Assembly: GCA_964632995.1 (NCBI GenBank)
Contig: CAZWDL010000001.1
Coordinates: forward strand, 62,001 to 126,000
DNA from: CAZWDL01 sp964632995
GTDB lineage: Bacteria; Bacteroidota; Bacteroidia; Chitinophagales; Saprospiraceae
Direction: 5' to 3'
Length of the DNA: 64,000 bases
Below the pieces are notes generated by a model, which had not been told where the DNA came from, ran no database searches, and saw nothing but the letters and a program-made list of their open reading frames with translations. Each line of letters opens with the position of its first letter. Positions within the stretch are counted from its first letter, which is position 1. The position numbers were made by a program, and so were the translations under genes. This document shows positions 18,501 to 26,896 of this stretch, piece by piece.

Positions 18501-21500
18501 GCCGAAACCGCCACCGGCCCCTACCCCCCTCAGATATCCAACGGCGAATTCGACCCCGTTATCGAATTTGGTTTCGGATTGAAAATCGGGCTGGGAAAAA
18601 GCTTCAACAAAGGCGTACTGCGGGCCGAGCTCAGCGTCAGTATTCAAGGCATCCTGGAGGGCGTCATCTCCTGGTTCAATCCCGACGATGCTGCGCTTAG
18701 CAAGGAGCAGTATTACCGCATTAAAGGCAGCGTAGCCCTGGTAGGCCGCATCTATGGTGCGGTGGATTTTAAAGTTATCCGGGTAGATATCGAGGTCATT
18801 ATCCGCGCTGCTGTGCTTTTTGTCGTAGAAGTCTATCAGCCGATCCCCATTATGCTTATTGCGGAGGTCTCGGTAAAAGCTTCAGTGAAGATCCTTTTCA
18901 TCACCGTAAAATTCTCTTTCCACCTGAAGGCTTCCTTCAATTTCACAGTCGGAAAAGCCCAGCCTACCCCGTGGGTCCTGGGAGCGCGTGAAACCGCCAC
19001 CCGCAGCCTGCAGTCTCGCACTGCTGCCTTTACCATCGCTTCCCGCAGCCTCTCTGCCGGAACCCTGGCACAGCAGCTGGCCGCGCTGGAAATTGAAGAG
19101 ACCCCCGCTCCGACGCCCCTGAGCTGGCAGCCCGTCCGGGTATGGGAAGGCAGTGAAAAGAAAGTCATCGACCTCTTCTTGCAACCGGCATTCACCAAGG
19201 ATCATGAGGGTGTAAAAGGCATAGCACAGCTCTTTATCGAAAATGCCATCGACCCCGGAGAGCTGGATCACGAAAATTATGCGAAAGCAGAGGATGCGGC
19301 CGATTCCGATTTTGATATGCTTATGCACGGCCTACTCTCCTGGGCGCTTTACGCTTATTACCTCCCGCCGGCAGGAGAAGCGACCGGAGGGAGTAGCTTT
19401 TCCCTGAAGGAAAAAGACATCAGCAGGGAAGAACTGGGAAACCTCTATGACTTTTTCGTCGAAGACCGGGAAGACCCTGCCCGCCCTTTCAATTTTGAAG
19501 CTTTAATTGCCTTCCTGGCCGAAAATTACGATTTCCATATTTCCGATGCTGCCCGGCTGGACATTATTAAAGGTCAAATAGGCGGCACCCTATTCCCAAT
19601 GTTCCCCCAACTGCTGATGGAAATTGATGGGGAAGAAATTGATTTTGACGGCGATGCCTTTAAACTGACCAAAACCGATCTGAACCGGTACCGGGCCTAT
19701 TTCCGGGATCTGCAGGTGCAACACGGTCACACTGTAGAGTCGAACGGCAGCAGCGCCGGAATCATCCTGGATAATACGGACGGCGCTTTCACTGCTGCTA
19801 CTTTTGTCTTCCTGGACTACTTCGCCCTACTGATCCGGACGGGGATTCAAAGCGCCATTGATTACCTGGAAAAAGAGGAACGGGAAGTGATACGGCAGGC
19901 CGAGCTGCTCTCCGCACTCAATATTAGCGGCCAGTACAATCATATTGCCGGCATGACTTCCCGGTTTATGCTGCACGGCCTGCGGCTGCCCGACGACGAG
20001 AACCGGACTTCGCCGGTCTTTGTGGAAACAGGACAGCAATACGCCATCACTTTGCCCGGCGGCAAGGAGGAAGAGGTCAGCCCTTCCCTCATCCGCCTGA
20101 AGAAGGCGAGCGGTGGTGATCTGTCCTGGTTGAGCTTCATCGAGTTTGTGTCTCCAGACACACCTGAGGAAGCACCGGAAAGAAAAGCCCTGAACGCTCT
20201 GGATTATAGGTATCCCGACCCTGTCGTGGAACTGATCAGCAAATTGTATAGCGAAACGCTGGGCGATACCCCGCCGCAGCCGGTCCCGATGACGCCCTAT
20301 GAATTGGTGCCCCGCCGCTTCGCGCTGACGAAAGAGGTCAGCTGGTCGGCAAAACTGAGCGAAGGTCAGGCCCTGGATGAAAGAATCAGTGAGTTGTCTG
20401 CCGCAGGCTTGTTTACGCTGCTTGAATTTCCGGAAACGCTGCGGACAGAGCTGTCACAGTCAGCCCTGGAGCTATCCCTGTTTGGAGAAAAGACGCTGGG
20501 CGGCAGTATGGAACTAGAGAGAAGCTCAGAGAGTAACCTGGTTTGGGCGACCAAGATGGAGGTACAGCTGAGACTGATTCCCCGTGAGGCGCCTTCCGGC
20601 GAAGCTGCTTCGCCCGTTCTGGATCACAGCTACGCCCTGGTCGGGCTCAAAGAGCGGGACAAGGACTCGCTGGAGGATCTTTTTCCCAGGATTAGCGGGG
20701 AGCGGCCAGATTATGCGGTGCGTTTATATCTGCTGCATGCTCCTTCCAAAAACGCAGGGGAACAGGATCTGGAGAAAACCAACGGAGTGCTAAGTAGCCA
20801 GGCCGATCCTCGTTGCTACCTCGTCAAATCCAATTTATCCACCAACACCGGTCAGCCGGATACTGACGCATCTGACACTTACCTGGCAGCGCTGGAGGAA
20901 GGCCCCGGCTTTGTCCAGCTGCTCTGGGAAGGAGCTACCGTAAATACCGGAGGCTACTATCTCTACTACGAATACCTGGATGAGGATGGAAACTACCGCA
21001 GTATTCCCGAGCACCTTTTCGCCGGCCAAACCGAGGCTACTGTAACGCTGCTCCTGGTATTTACCCCTACGGCCGATACGGCTTCCGACAACCGCTTAGA
21101 GCGTTTCCACAATTGCCTGCTGATAGACCGGGCGCGCTTTAGGGAATTCGAGAGCTGGTCGTTGGAAACGGCGCCGCTGGAGCGGGTACTGCGTATCCCG
21201 CCGGGAAATATAGGCTTTCAGCTGGAACGGGAAAATCCTTTTTTCACCGAAGACAAAGAGCTGGACAACCTCTATCAGTTACTCGGCTACCGCTTAATGG
21301 GTAACGAAAGTTTTGCACCCAAAAAGGATAATCAGGAAGGATTGCCGGCAGGACCAAGGGAACGCAGTAGCGAAAGCAGCCGGTGGATCTATGAGAAAGT
21401 TATTCCGGCCCATTACTTTGCCAAAGGGAGCCGGCTGGAAGCAGGTACAGCGCCCGGATTGCCGCCGGCGGATCAGGATCCCTACGCCGGTGCCGGCAGC

Positions 21501-24500
21501 GGAGAGAACGGGAAACTGGCTCTGCAGTTCTTCTGGCAGGACCTGTACGGCAACCGGCTTAGCGAAGAGGTGACGGCCAATTCCATCCGACAGTATCCCA
21601 TCCGGTATTTTGATCAGCTGATCGGTATTAACCAATGGCCTTCGGTTATCGAAAGCTTCGAATTCGTGCCGCTGAGTGGTCGGGAAGAAGAAGTGGCATT
21701 GATCCTTCGCCTGTACCAGGATCAACGGCCCTACCTGCCCGGCTCTGAGCAACTCTTCGACGAGGTAATGGAACGAATCCGGGTTGCCCGGGCTACCTAT
21801 CAGAAAGTGTACTATCAGATCCGGCAGGCAGATATCGATTTTGACATCATCAATTCCGTATTACCTCAAACGGCGCTCAAGGTCGATGTTTCCGAACTGG
21901 TCAAAACCGAATTGCGATTATTCGCCGATCAGGCTTATTTATACTTCGCGGCGCTGGAACACCTGGAACCCTTCCGGCATAAGGTTACTGCCACCAATAC
22001 TTTTGGTTCCCTGAGCAACGCCTACCAGGTACCGGTGGCGGCCCTGGCGGAAGAAAACCGGGACCTGGCGGGAATATTCTCCATGAATGCCGCTACTCCC
22101 CTGAAAATACCGGTAAACTACGAGATTCGGCCCGGCGATTCTCTGACCGGTATCGCTTCGGATATGGTGTTGCCGCCCAACAGGATTCAGGATTGGGTGG
22201 CACAAACCGCAGCGCAAAACCAGGATCTGGTCAATCTCTTTATTGCGGGTGCCAATATCGCTCTTGGTGGAACTGAATATACTGTGCAAAACGAGGATAC
22301 ACTTCGCACCATTGCAGCACAAAGAGGGCTGAGCGTTGCCGAAGTGGCGCTGGAAAATCAGGACCGCAGCGATGTTCTGCGCAGTGGTATTCTGCTCCTG
22401 ACAAGGCTGGATTATAAAATCCGGGGATCCGATAGCCTGGAAACGATACAGCAAAAAGTCCTCTCGATGGAGCCATTTGAGCAAGTCAATCTCCGGCCCG
22501 CTGATATCGCCGGGGCCAATCCTGCACATCGCCTGAACCCGGGGAAAGCCGTCCGGATCCCCGGCCGGGTGCTTACGGGGGCTGAGTTTCCGGAGCAGCA
22601 GCTGCTGAATGCAGCGGGTAGCCTCAGGGATATTGTCACTGAACTGAATGGTTCCGGAAGCACAGACCGCGTCAGTGTGATGGACCTGGTAATCGCGAAT
22701 CAGGGGCTTCATAATCTACTTGAAGCTGGGGTGCCTATTTCATTGAAAGGCATTGTGTTAAATACTATGCCCTTTGAAACTTTTGCAAGCCTTGTTTCCC
22801 GTTTTCGGGCGACCGTCGGGGCAGAAATCGGATTCGCCGAGCTGAGTGTGGCCATAAGCGATCAGACAGGCTTGCTCAAATCCGGTGCCCGCTTAATTTG
22901 CCCGCCCTTTGCTGCCGGTATCAGGGCCATATATCAACGTGAAGAAAGCGGTACGTTGAACTACCCGGCCGATCTGATATTTCCGGTTTGGGCCAAAATA
23001 AATATGCATCGAAGCATGGATTACGTCGATGCCGATCTGACAGCGTCGGCACCGGAGATACAAGCGGTATCCGCTTACCTGTCGCCACTTATGACGCCGG
23101 ACGGCCCTGAGGCCGAATCGGCAGCAGCAGCTCAGACTGCCTCGCTTCGGCCTTTTGCCCGGCATTTTGAAGAAGCCTTGCCAGGCCTTCGCCTGGCCGC
23201 CGGTACGGAACGCTCCCGCCACAACCCGGAGAATCCGGACAGCGAACTACAATTCGAACGCTCACTCTGGGCCGTGCATTTTGAAGTACCGGAGGAAGGT
23301 ATCAACCTCAATGATATAGACCTGAGCACCCTGCAACCGAAAGGCATCTTTTACAATATCCATGAAGACCGGCCGCTTTTCTTTGCCCTGGCGCCCTTGT
23401 CGAACACCCTGCAATTGGGGACTATTGCAGAATACCAGTATACTCCCGGAACAGGGATCAGCTCGACACCAGATGCCCCACCTGTTACCGAGGAAAAGAA
23501 CTACGAGGGTATTGACCTGAATACCCTGGCTCAGGATTTCCTGGAAAATCTGGAAGATTTTCTATCTCCGGATGTGATGATTCCGGTGCTCAATAAGCAG
23601 GGTGAGAACCTCGATTCCGAAGCGATTATCGCCTCCCTTCTCGAAAATAAAAACCGGCTCGCCCGGGCTATCCGTGACCGGCAACTGACCACCATCCTGG
23701 ATGTAGCGGTAGCCGATAAACGACTGCAGGCGGCGCGGGAAGGACTGTATCAACGGCTGCTGGTCGATCTGGCTGATGCTTACAAGTTGGAAACCCTCGT
23801 ACAGTATCAGGTGGATGTCAAATTACCCAATGGGTATAGCTGGCCAAATGGTCACGCCCCCAGGCTTTCCGGCAAGCCGGCCATAGAAGATATTACGACC
23901 TCCAGCAATATCGATCCGAATGCCATTGACATCACCTTGTCCTCCGGCAAATTACCCATTGACGAGCAGAGCGCTTTTCTGACCTTCTCGCTGGACACTA
24001 AAACGCCGGAACGCTTCGAGGACCTGGAACTGCGGCTCGACTACCGGATCACCGATCTGGAGTATAACATCGTAGATGTACAGGGCATCAAAAATTACCA
24101 GGCTTCTTCCTGGCTGAGCTTTATCAATCCGGAGAATTCTGGAGATGGGGAGGGTACTTCGCCGCGGGAAAACGACCCCAACTTCATTGGCAATGTCAAA
24201 ATTCCTATTCCGCTGCGCACCTACCCTATTCCGCCCTCCTTTATTTTGCACCGGGCCGAAGCCGATCCGGACAGCCAGAAACAGCTGGAGAAAATACGGG
24301 AATGGCAATATGCCTTCACCTATGAGCATCCAGATACTGCGCAGGATACCATAGAGGGTAGCGTAAGCTTCAATGTGCGGCGCTCCTCCCAGGCCGACGT
24401 GTTCCTGGACAAGCGGGTAGCGGCGAAACTTACAGAGATCGTAGAAAAACACAAAAATACGGCCAATCTCCTGCTGATCGGTGCGAAGGTGGTTGCAAAC

Positions 24501-26717
24501 GGCCAGGAATATACAGTCAAAGCGGATGACACACTCAACAGCATTGCCGCCGCCTTAAAGATGGATCTCAATACCCTGGTGGATGCCATTGATGAACGGG
24601 ATGACCTGCTCAATCCGGCCATTAAAATTCTCGATCAAAATATTAAAGAAGGTGATTCGCTGATCACGCTCGCCCGGCGGCTGGCCCCGGTCCGGAAGGA
24701 TCTCTTCAGCGCGCTGCTCAATTTCAAAAAGCTATATCCGCAGCTGATGGCGGACCTGAAAGCCACCCTGGCCGCCGAAGGGCCTTCGGCGGAAGCCGGA
24801 CTGAGCGCTTCCCTGACCACCCTGCAATTCCTGGTCGACGAAGTGGCGGTCGAATGGGAAAAGTGGGAGCCCGAAGTGCTGCCCCGGGCTATTTCCGATG
24901 AAGAGGCAGGTTATGAGATCAACGAAGTTACGACGGGAAGTTTGAAAAATATGACGATCCGCCTGGATGAGACCGCAACGGTGGACGATGCAGTACTGCT
25001 CAGCTTTCCACAGGCCGCTCTTCCCGGGTACAGCTTGCAAAATGCTCCCCAGGCGATTCGATACGAAAAAGGTAATTACCTGCTGCTGTCTCGTTGCAGC
25101 GGTAACCTCTATAAATGGGATATCCTTCAGGCTGATGAGGCTCCCGCCGTTTTTGATCTTCCCGAAGAAATTCAGGTCGCCTCCGTCCTGAGTCCGGATG
25201 CACAATGGCAGGCCCGGGGCTACGAAGACGGAGAAGTCCGTATCTGGTTCCTCTCCCCCTTCGATGAAGAACCCGCCCGGAAAATATCGATGGGTAGACC
25301 GGTAAAGGCCATGGCCTTCAGCCCGGATAGCCAGTGGCTGGCCCTGGCCGGCGACACCGAAATCCGCATTTACCGGCGGGAAGCTTTTGCGTCTGTGCAG
25401 GATCCGCATTTCCAGACGCTCATTACTGCCGAAAGTCAGATTTCGGCGCTGGCCGTTTCCAATGGCGCTACGAAGGTACTGGCCGGGGGCCACGATGGTG
25501 ATCTTTACTATTGGGATACCGCCGATGCGAATCCCGCCCGCCTGTACGACGAACAGAACCGCAATCACCATCCAGGCCGTATCAGCAGTCTGGTTTTCAG
25601 CACGACAGGCCATCGGGCCGCCAGCGCCAGCCAGGACGGGAATATCTACCTTTGGACGTTGGGCTCGACCCTCAACGCTAGTTTCCTGGGTGATGCGGAT
25701 AACCGGGTAAACGACATGGCCCTTCATCCTAATGGACAAACGCTGGCTTTCGGTGACTGGAACGGGGCGGTCAAAGTACAGCTCCTGCCTAGTGAAGGCA
25801 CGGAAGGCCAGCTTATTCAATCTCCGGCCATTCTTCTCGCCCGGCACGAAGCGCCCATTTCCAGCCTGACCTTTAATACCTCCGGAGACCGTCTCGCGGC
25901 CGCCGCTTGGGACGGTAAATTATTGCAATGGAGGAAAGAGGAATCGGCCTTCCGGCGTGAAACAGACCTCGACCTTAAGCAGGTAGAAGGCGGCAGGATG
26001 ATCAAATATCACTTTGAGAAGAAGAGCACTGCCGAAGCCGCCATGGATCCCGTTTTCGGCGAGTCCGACATTCCCGACCGAACGCTGATACTCCCTGATC
26101 TGGATATCCTTCGGCAACAAAATGCCTGGGCTGCTATCTGGCTCACCCGTAACAAGGAGCTAATTAAAGACGAAGCGGTGCGTACCAACCCTGTCTTCGA
26201 ATTCCAGACGCCACTGGTACGTTTCAACAACTGGGCAACCCCCTTCCTCGTCAATGACGAACGCTGGAATATCAGCCTGTTGGGGGGAGATGGGAAAACA
26301 CCCCATACGCGCAGTCTTGAGTCCCACCTCAAACATTTGTTCCAGGTACTTCTCCCTGAACTTTTTGCGGAAAGCACCTCAACTGAAGCTCCGCCCTTTG
26401 AGCTGCGGCTAAACGTACGCTACTCTTTTACTTTCGCTAAAGGAGCAGGCCTGAATGCGGATCTCTACTCGGCCATCCCCGTTCTGCTTGGACTGCGATT
26501 AAGGCTTCCTGTTGATGATTTTGAAGCCTATTTATCGGAGTTGGCGCGGGAAGTCAATCAATGGTTCGATCAGCAGCAACCCTTCCGGGAGAAGGGCGCT
26601 TCCTATATTTTTAGCGTAAGCCTATTCTCCAAACTCGATCCCGACAGCAGGAGCAGCCTGCCGATGTTGAAGATGGAGCACCTGGAGCTGCCGCTGGAAT
26701 ACCTGGAAGAAGGATGA
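15510..26717 (+). CDS. giant 3735-residue protein: beta modules, LysM-like repeats, seven-bladed WD40 propeller
   Basis: This single uninterrupted frame encodes one of the longest proteins to be expected in such a genome. No signal peptide is visible. Approximate layout: residues 1-230, unassigned; 238-450, at least two tandem beta modules (AGFTLDDPLGTKALSAVVNG and TAFTLVTPEQPGGQRSVSGW open equivalent units, the second closing with SGWTFTGGLADEGTLTIETL); 450-1150, further beta-rich sequence ending in a very regular run of amphipathic strands (1072-1148); about 1790-1850, an Fn3-like stretch; 2203-2467, three clear LysM-like repeats (YEIRPGDSLTGIA, YTVQNEDTLRTIA, YKIRGSDSLETIQ) plus degenerate ones; 3000-3075, two more (YTVKADDTLNSIA, NIKEGDSLITLA). 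Residues 3180-3475 hold seven WD40 blades (for example VKAMAFSPDSQWLALAG and ISSLVFSTTGHRAASASQDG). Residues 3497-3735 are an unassigned C-terminal domain. I recognise the style from other very large uncharacterised bacterial proteins but can give no function. Confidence 0.85.
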   Translation: MNYEDLTAIIPEGEGRHEILFKDFEGTEVERLFRRFFDAYAFENHEGETVFLEGLVIDGEVVEDEESETVSVTGILRNTFLGAVTLEDIEVHIFAVFALTEAETPRVSIRLNFEQPWTLVSALAEEGLGGLSGDLSGEAVKKLAFPVSSIELDSESFQFSITVEPALALALETVPQYLQGVDVVEQFPTDGFPSFDTGLSLSLFQLSAGLDPLRLAALDMEVALSNGNGTWSTFGDFVVFRDLRAGFTLDDPLGTKALSAVVNGTAVVAGVAIEGQIELPSLSFACFLEEGARIEIKALLEELTGVPHPMSAVTCTAFLIEGVPEERTYSLEATIEDLLELDLGISTLRLETLSTAFTLVTPEQPGGQRSVSGWINGSVLFGEVPFAVTARLEEGASGWTFTGGLADEGTLTIETLFTNLSDTFGRVQLPPALAGLEVEELSVQFDTAEKNFFFNMSLHFPVDGKELMLSMNLEVTKTLRGYTKRFTGTTIIQEKLFLVEFGKSPTRSRLLARFEDTDGFELNPISLLDEVSSSHELSFGDDSKGLTQLKIHSIGFLMESVKVNTTVRKTYTFDGAASWTTNIPFTGDDHLIQIDAELLIKKVVNGGLSGNIRGQLSTDIAFFEHFPLTVVYDFSPNQRRLGFELPIGNILLKLDYETRTVSPGPPPRKQTILSLATGSANGSEEGLTFGDIISFLVGLIDPDTVYFQLDPPWDLLNEVNLSGFSLKVNMTTKAVTVSYASEISLGFMTITKLGLAYAPPKPGRPKGVNIVLEGSFLGSERTLAWDAVNDAPPAVPGKGNTVFDLRYLGIGQRVSLNPEDVAKLQDITSVMTLLRSSLTPLPPAKTRFNPLAVAAAEGREVIRFNADSGFLLGASLVLLGAFDLRIIFNDPLLYGLRIELSGPAAKQLKGLKFEILYRRVTDNIGVYHIDLTLPDALRYLQFGAVSITIPVIVLDIFTNGDFKIDVGFPWRNNFARSFGVQIFPFIGAAGIYFNKLSAETATGPYPPQISNGEFDPVIEFGFGLKIGLGKSFNKGVLRAELSVSIQGILEGVISWFNPDDAALSKEQYYRIKGSVALVGRIYGAVDFKVIRVDIEVIIRAAVLFVVEVYQPIPIMLIAEVSVKASVKILFITVKFSFHLKASFNFTVGKAQPTPWVLGARETATRSLQSRTAAFTIASRSLSAGTLAQQLAALEIEETPAPTPLSWQPVRVWEGSEKKVIDLFLQPAFTKDHEGVKGIAQLFIENAIDPGELDHENYAKAEDAADSDFDMLMHGLLSWALYAYYLPPAGEATGGSSFSLKEKDISREELGNLYDFFVEDREDPARPFNFEALIAFLAENYDFHISDAARLDIIKGQIGGTLFPMFPQLLMEIDGEEIDFDGDAFKLTKTDLNRYRAYFRDLQVQHGHTVESNGSSAGIILDNTDGAFTAATFVFLDYFALLIRTGIQSAIDYLEKEEREVIRQAELLSALNISGQYNHIAGMTSRFMLHGLRLPDDENRTSPVFVETGQQYAITLPGGKEEEVSPSLIRLKKASGGDLSWLSFIEFVSPDTPEEAPERKALNALDYRYPDPVVELISKLYSETLGDTPPQPVPMTPYELVPRRFALTKEVSWSAKLSEGQALDERISELSAAGLFTLLEFPETLRTELSQSALELSLFGEKTLGGSMELERSSESNLVWATKMEVQLRLIPREAPSGEAASPVLDHSYALVGLKERDKDSLEDLFPRISGERPDYAVRLYLLHAPSKNAGEQDLEKTNGVLSSQADPRCYLVKSNLSTNTGQPDTDASDTYLAALEEGPGFVQLLWEGATVNTGGYYLYYEYLDEDGNYRSIPEHLFAGQTEATVTLLLVFTPTADTASDNRLERFHNCLLIDRARFREFESWSLETAPLERVLRIPPGNIGFQLERENPFFTEDKELDNLYQLLGYRLMGNESFAPKKDNQEGLPAGPRERSSESSRWIYEKVIPAHYFAKGSRLEAGTAPGLPPADQDPYAGAGSGENGKLALQFFWQDLYGNRLSEEVTANSIRQYPIRYFDQLIGINQWPSVIESFEFVPLSGREEEVALILRLYQDQRPYLPGSEQLFDEVMERIRVARATYQKVYYQIRQADIDFDIINSVLPQTALKVDVSELVKTELRLFADQAYLYFAALEHLEPFRHKVTATNTFGSLSNAYQVPVAALAEENRDLAGIFSMNAATPLKIPVNYEIRPGDSLTGIASDMVLPPNRIQDWVAQTAAQNQDLVNLFIAGANIALGGTEYTVQNEDTLRTIAAQRGLSVAEVALENQDRSDVLRSGILLLTRLDYKIRGSDSLETIQQKVLSMEPFEQVNLRPADIAGANPAHRLNPGKAVRIPGRVLTGAEFPEQQLLNAAGSLRDIVTELNGSGSTDRVSVMDLVIANQGLHNLLEAGVPISLKGIVLNTMPFETFASLVSRFRATVGAEIGFAELSVAISDQTGLLKSGARLICPPFAAGIRAIYQREESGTLNYPADLIFPVWAKINMHRSMDYVDADLTASAPEIQAVSAYLSPLMTPDGPEAESAAAAQTASLRPFARHFEEALPGLRLAAGTERSRHNPENPDSELQFERSLWAVHFEVPEEGINLNDIDLSTLQPKGIFYNIHEDRPLFFALAPLSNTLQLGTIAEYQYTPGTGISSTPDAPPVTEEKNYEGIDLNTLAQDFLENLEDFLSPDVMIPVLNKQGENLDSEAIIASLLENKNRLARAIRDRQLTTILDVAVADKRLQAAREGLYQRLLVDLADAYKLETLVQYQVDVKLPNGYSWPNGHAPRLSGKPAIEDITTSSNIDPNAIDITLSSGKLPIDEQSAFLTFSLDTKTPERFEDLELRLDYRITDLEYNIVDVQGIKNYQASSWLSFINPENSGDGEGTSPRENDPNFIGNVKIPIPLRTYPIPPSFILHRAEADPDSQKQLEKIREWQYAFTYEHPDTAQDTIEGSVSFNVRRSSQADVFLDKRVAAKLTEIVEKHKNTANLLLIGAKVVANGQEYTVKADDTLNSIAAALKMDLNTLVDAIDERDDLLNPAIKILDQNIKEGDSLITLARRLAPVRKDLFSALLNFKKLYPQLMADLKATLAAEGPSAEAGLSASLTTLQFLVDEVAVEWEKWEPEVLPRAISDEEAGYEINEVTTGSLKNMTIRLDETATVDDAVLLSFPQAALPGYSLQNAPQAIRYEKGNYLLLSRCSGNLYKWDILQADEAPAVFDLPEEIQVASVLSPDAQWQARGYEDGEVRIWFLSPFDEEPARKISMGRPVKAMAFSPDSQWLALAGDTEIRIYRREAFASVQDPHFQTLITAESQISALAVSNGATKVLAGGHDGDLYYWDTADANPARLYDEQNRNHHPGRISSLVFSTTGHRAASASQDGNIYLWTLGSTLNASFLGDADNRVNDMALHPNGQTLAFGDWNGAVKVQLLPSEGTEGQLIQSPAILLARHEAPISSLTFNTSGDRLAAAAWDGKLLQWRKEESAFRRETDLDLKQVEGGRMIKYHFEKKSTAEAAMDPVFGESDIPDRTLILPDLDILRQQNAWAAIWLTRNKELIKDEAVRTNPVFEFQTPLVRFNNWATPFLVNDERWNISLLGGDGKTPHTRSLESHLKHLFQVLLPELFAESTSTEAPPFELRLNVRYSFTFAKGAGLNADLYSAIPVLLGLRLRLPVDDFEAYLSELAREVNQWFDQQQPFREKGASYIFSVSLFSKLDPDSRSSLPMLKMEHLELPLEYLEEG

Positions 26718-26741
26718 ACAAGGAAAGTTAAGGTCAATATT

Positions 26742-26806
26742 TTCTCCACAGCGAGGAGCAATTTTCCACGTATTTTCCAGCTTGATTGTGGGAAAAACGT
26801 GGATAA
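26742..26806. other. cluster of DnaA-box-like 9-mers in an imperfect palindrome
   Basis: Four 9-mers resembling TTATCCACA lie within 65 bp: TTCTCCACA (26742-26750), TTTTCCACG (26762-26770), and on the other strand TTTCCCACA (26787-26795) and TTATCCACG (26798-26806). They are at one or two mismatches from consensus and arranged two by two in opposite orientations, in the gap between the giant gene and the GH73 gene. This may be a DnaA-binding or other regulatory site, or chance in AT-rich DNA. Confidence 0.3.
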
Positions 26807-26896
26807 AAAGCGGGACCCATTCCAAATTTTCTGCTTTTCCCCGGTGTTGTAATGGATGAAAACGCCTATTTCATCAAACACTACAACACTCACGCT

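Noticed and set aside
18231..18647. Several long antisense frames within the giant gene, for example here and at 21939-22712 and 24732-25847
   Set aside because: They are antisense shadows produced by the codon bias of a GC-richer coding strand; none carries a recognisable domain, and the plus-strand frame is continuous.
15510..26717. Non-ribosomal peptide or polyketide synthase as explanation for the 11-kb gene
   Set aside because: No condensation, adenylation, ketosynthase or carrier-protein motifs are visible in the translation.
26742..26806. Chromosomal replication origin
   Set aside because: Only four degenerate boxes, no AT-rich unwinding element with direct repeats, no dnaA, dnaN or gyrase genes nearby; kept only as a low-confidence DnaA-box-like cluster.
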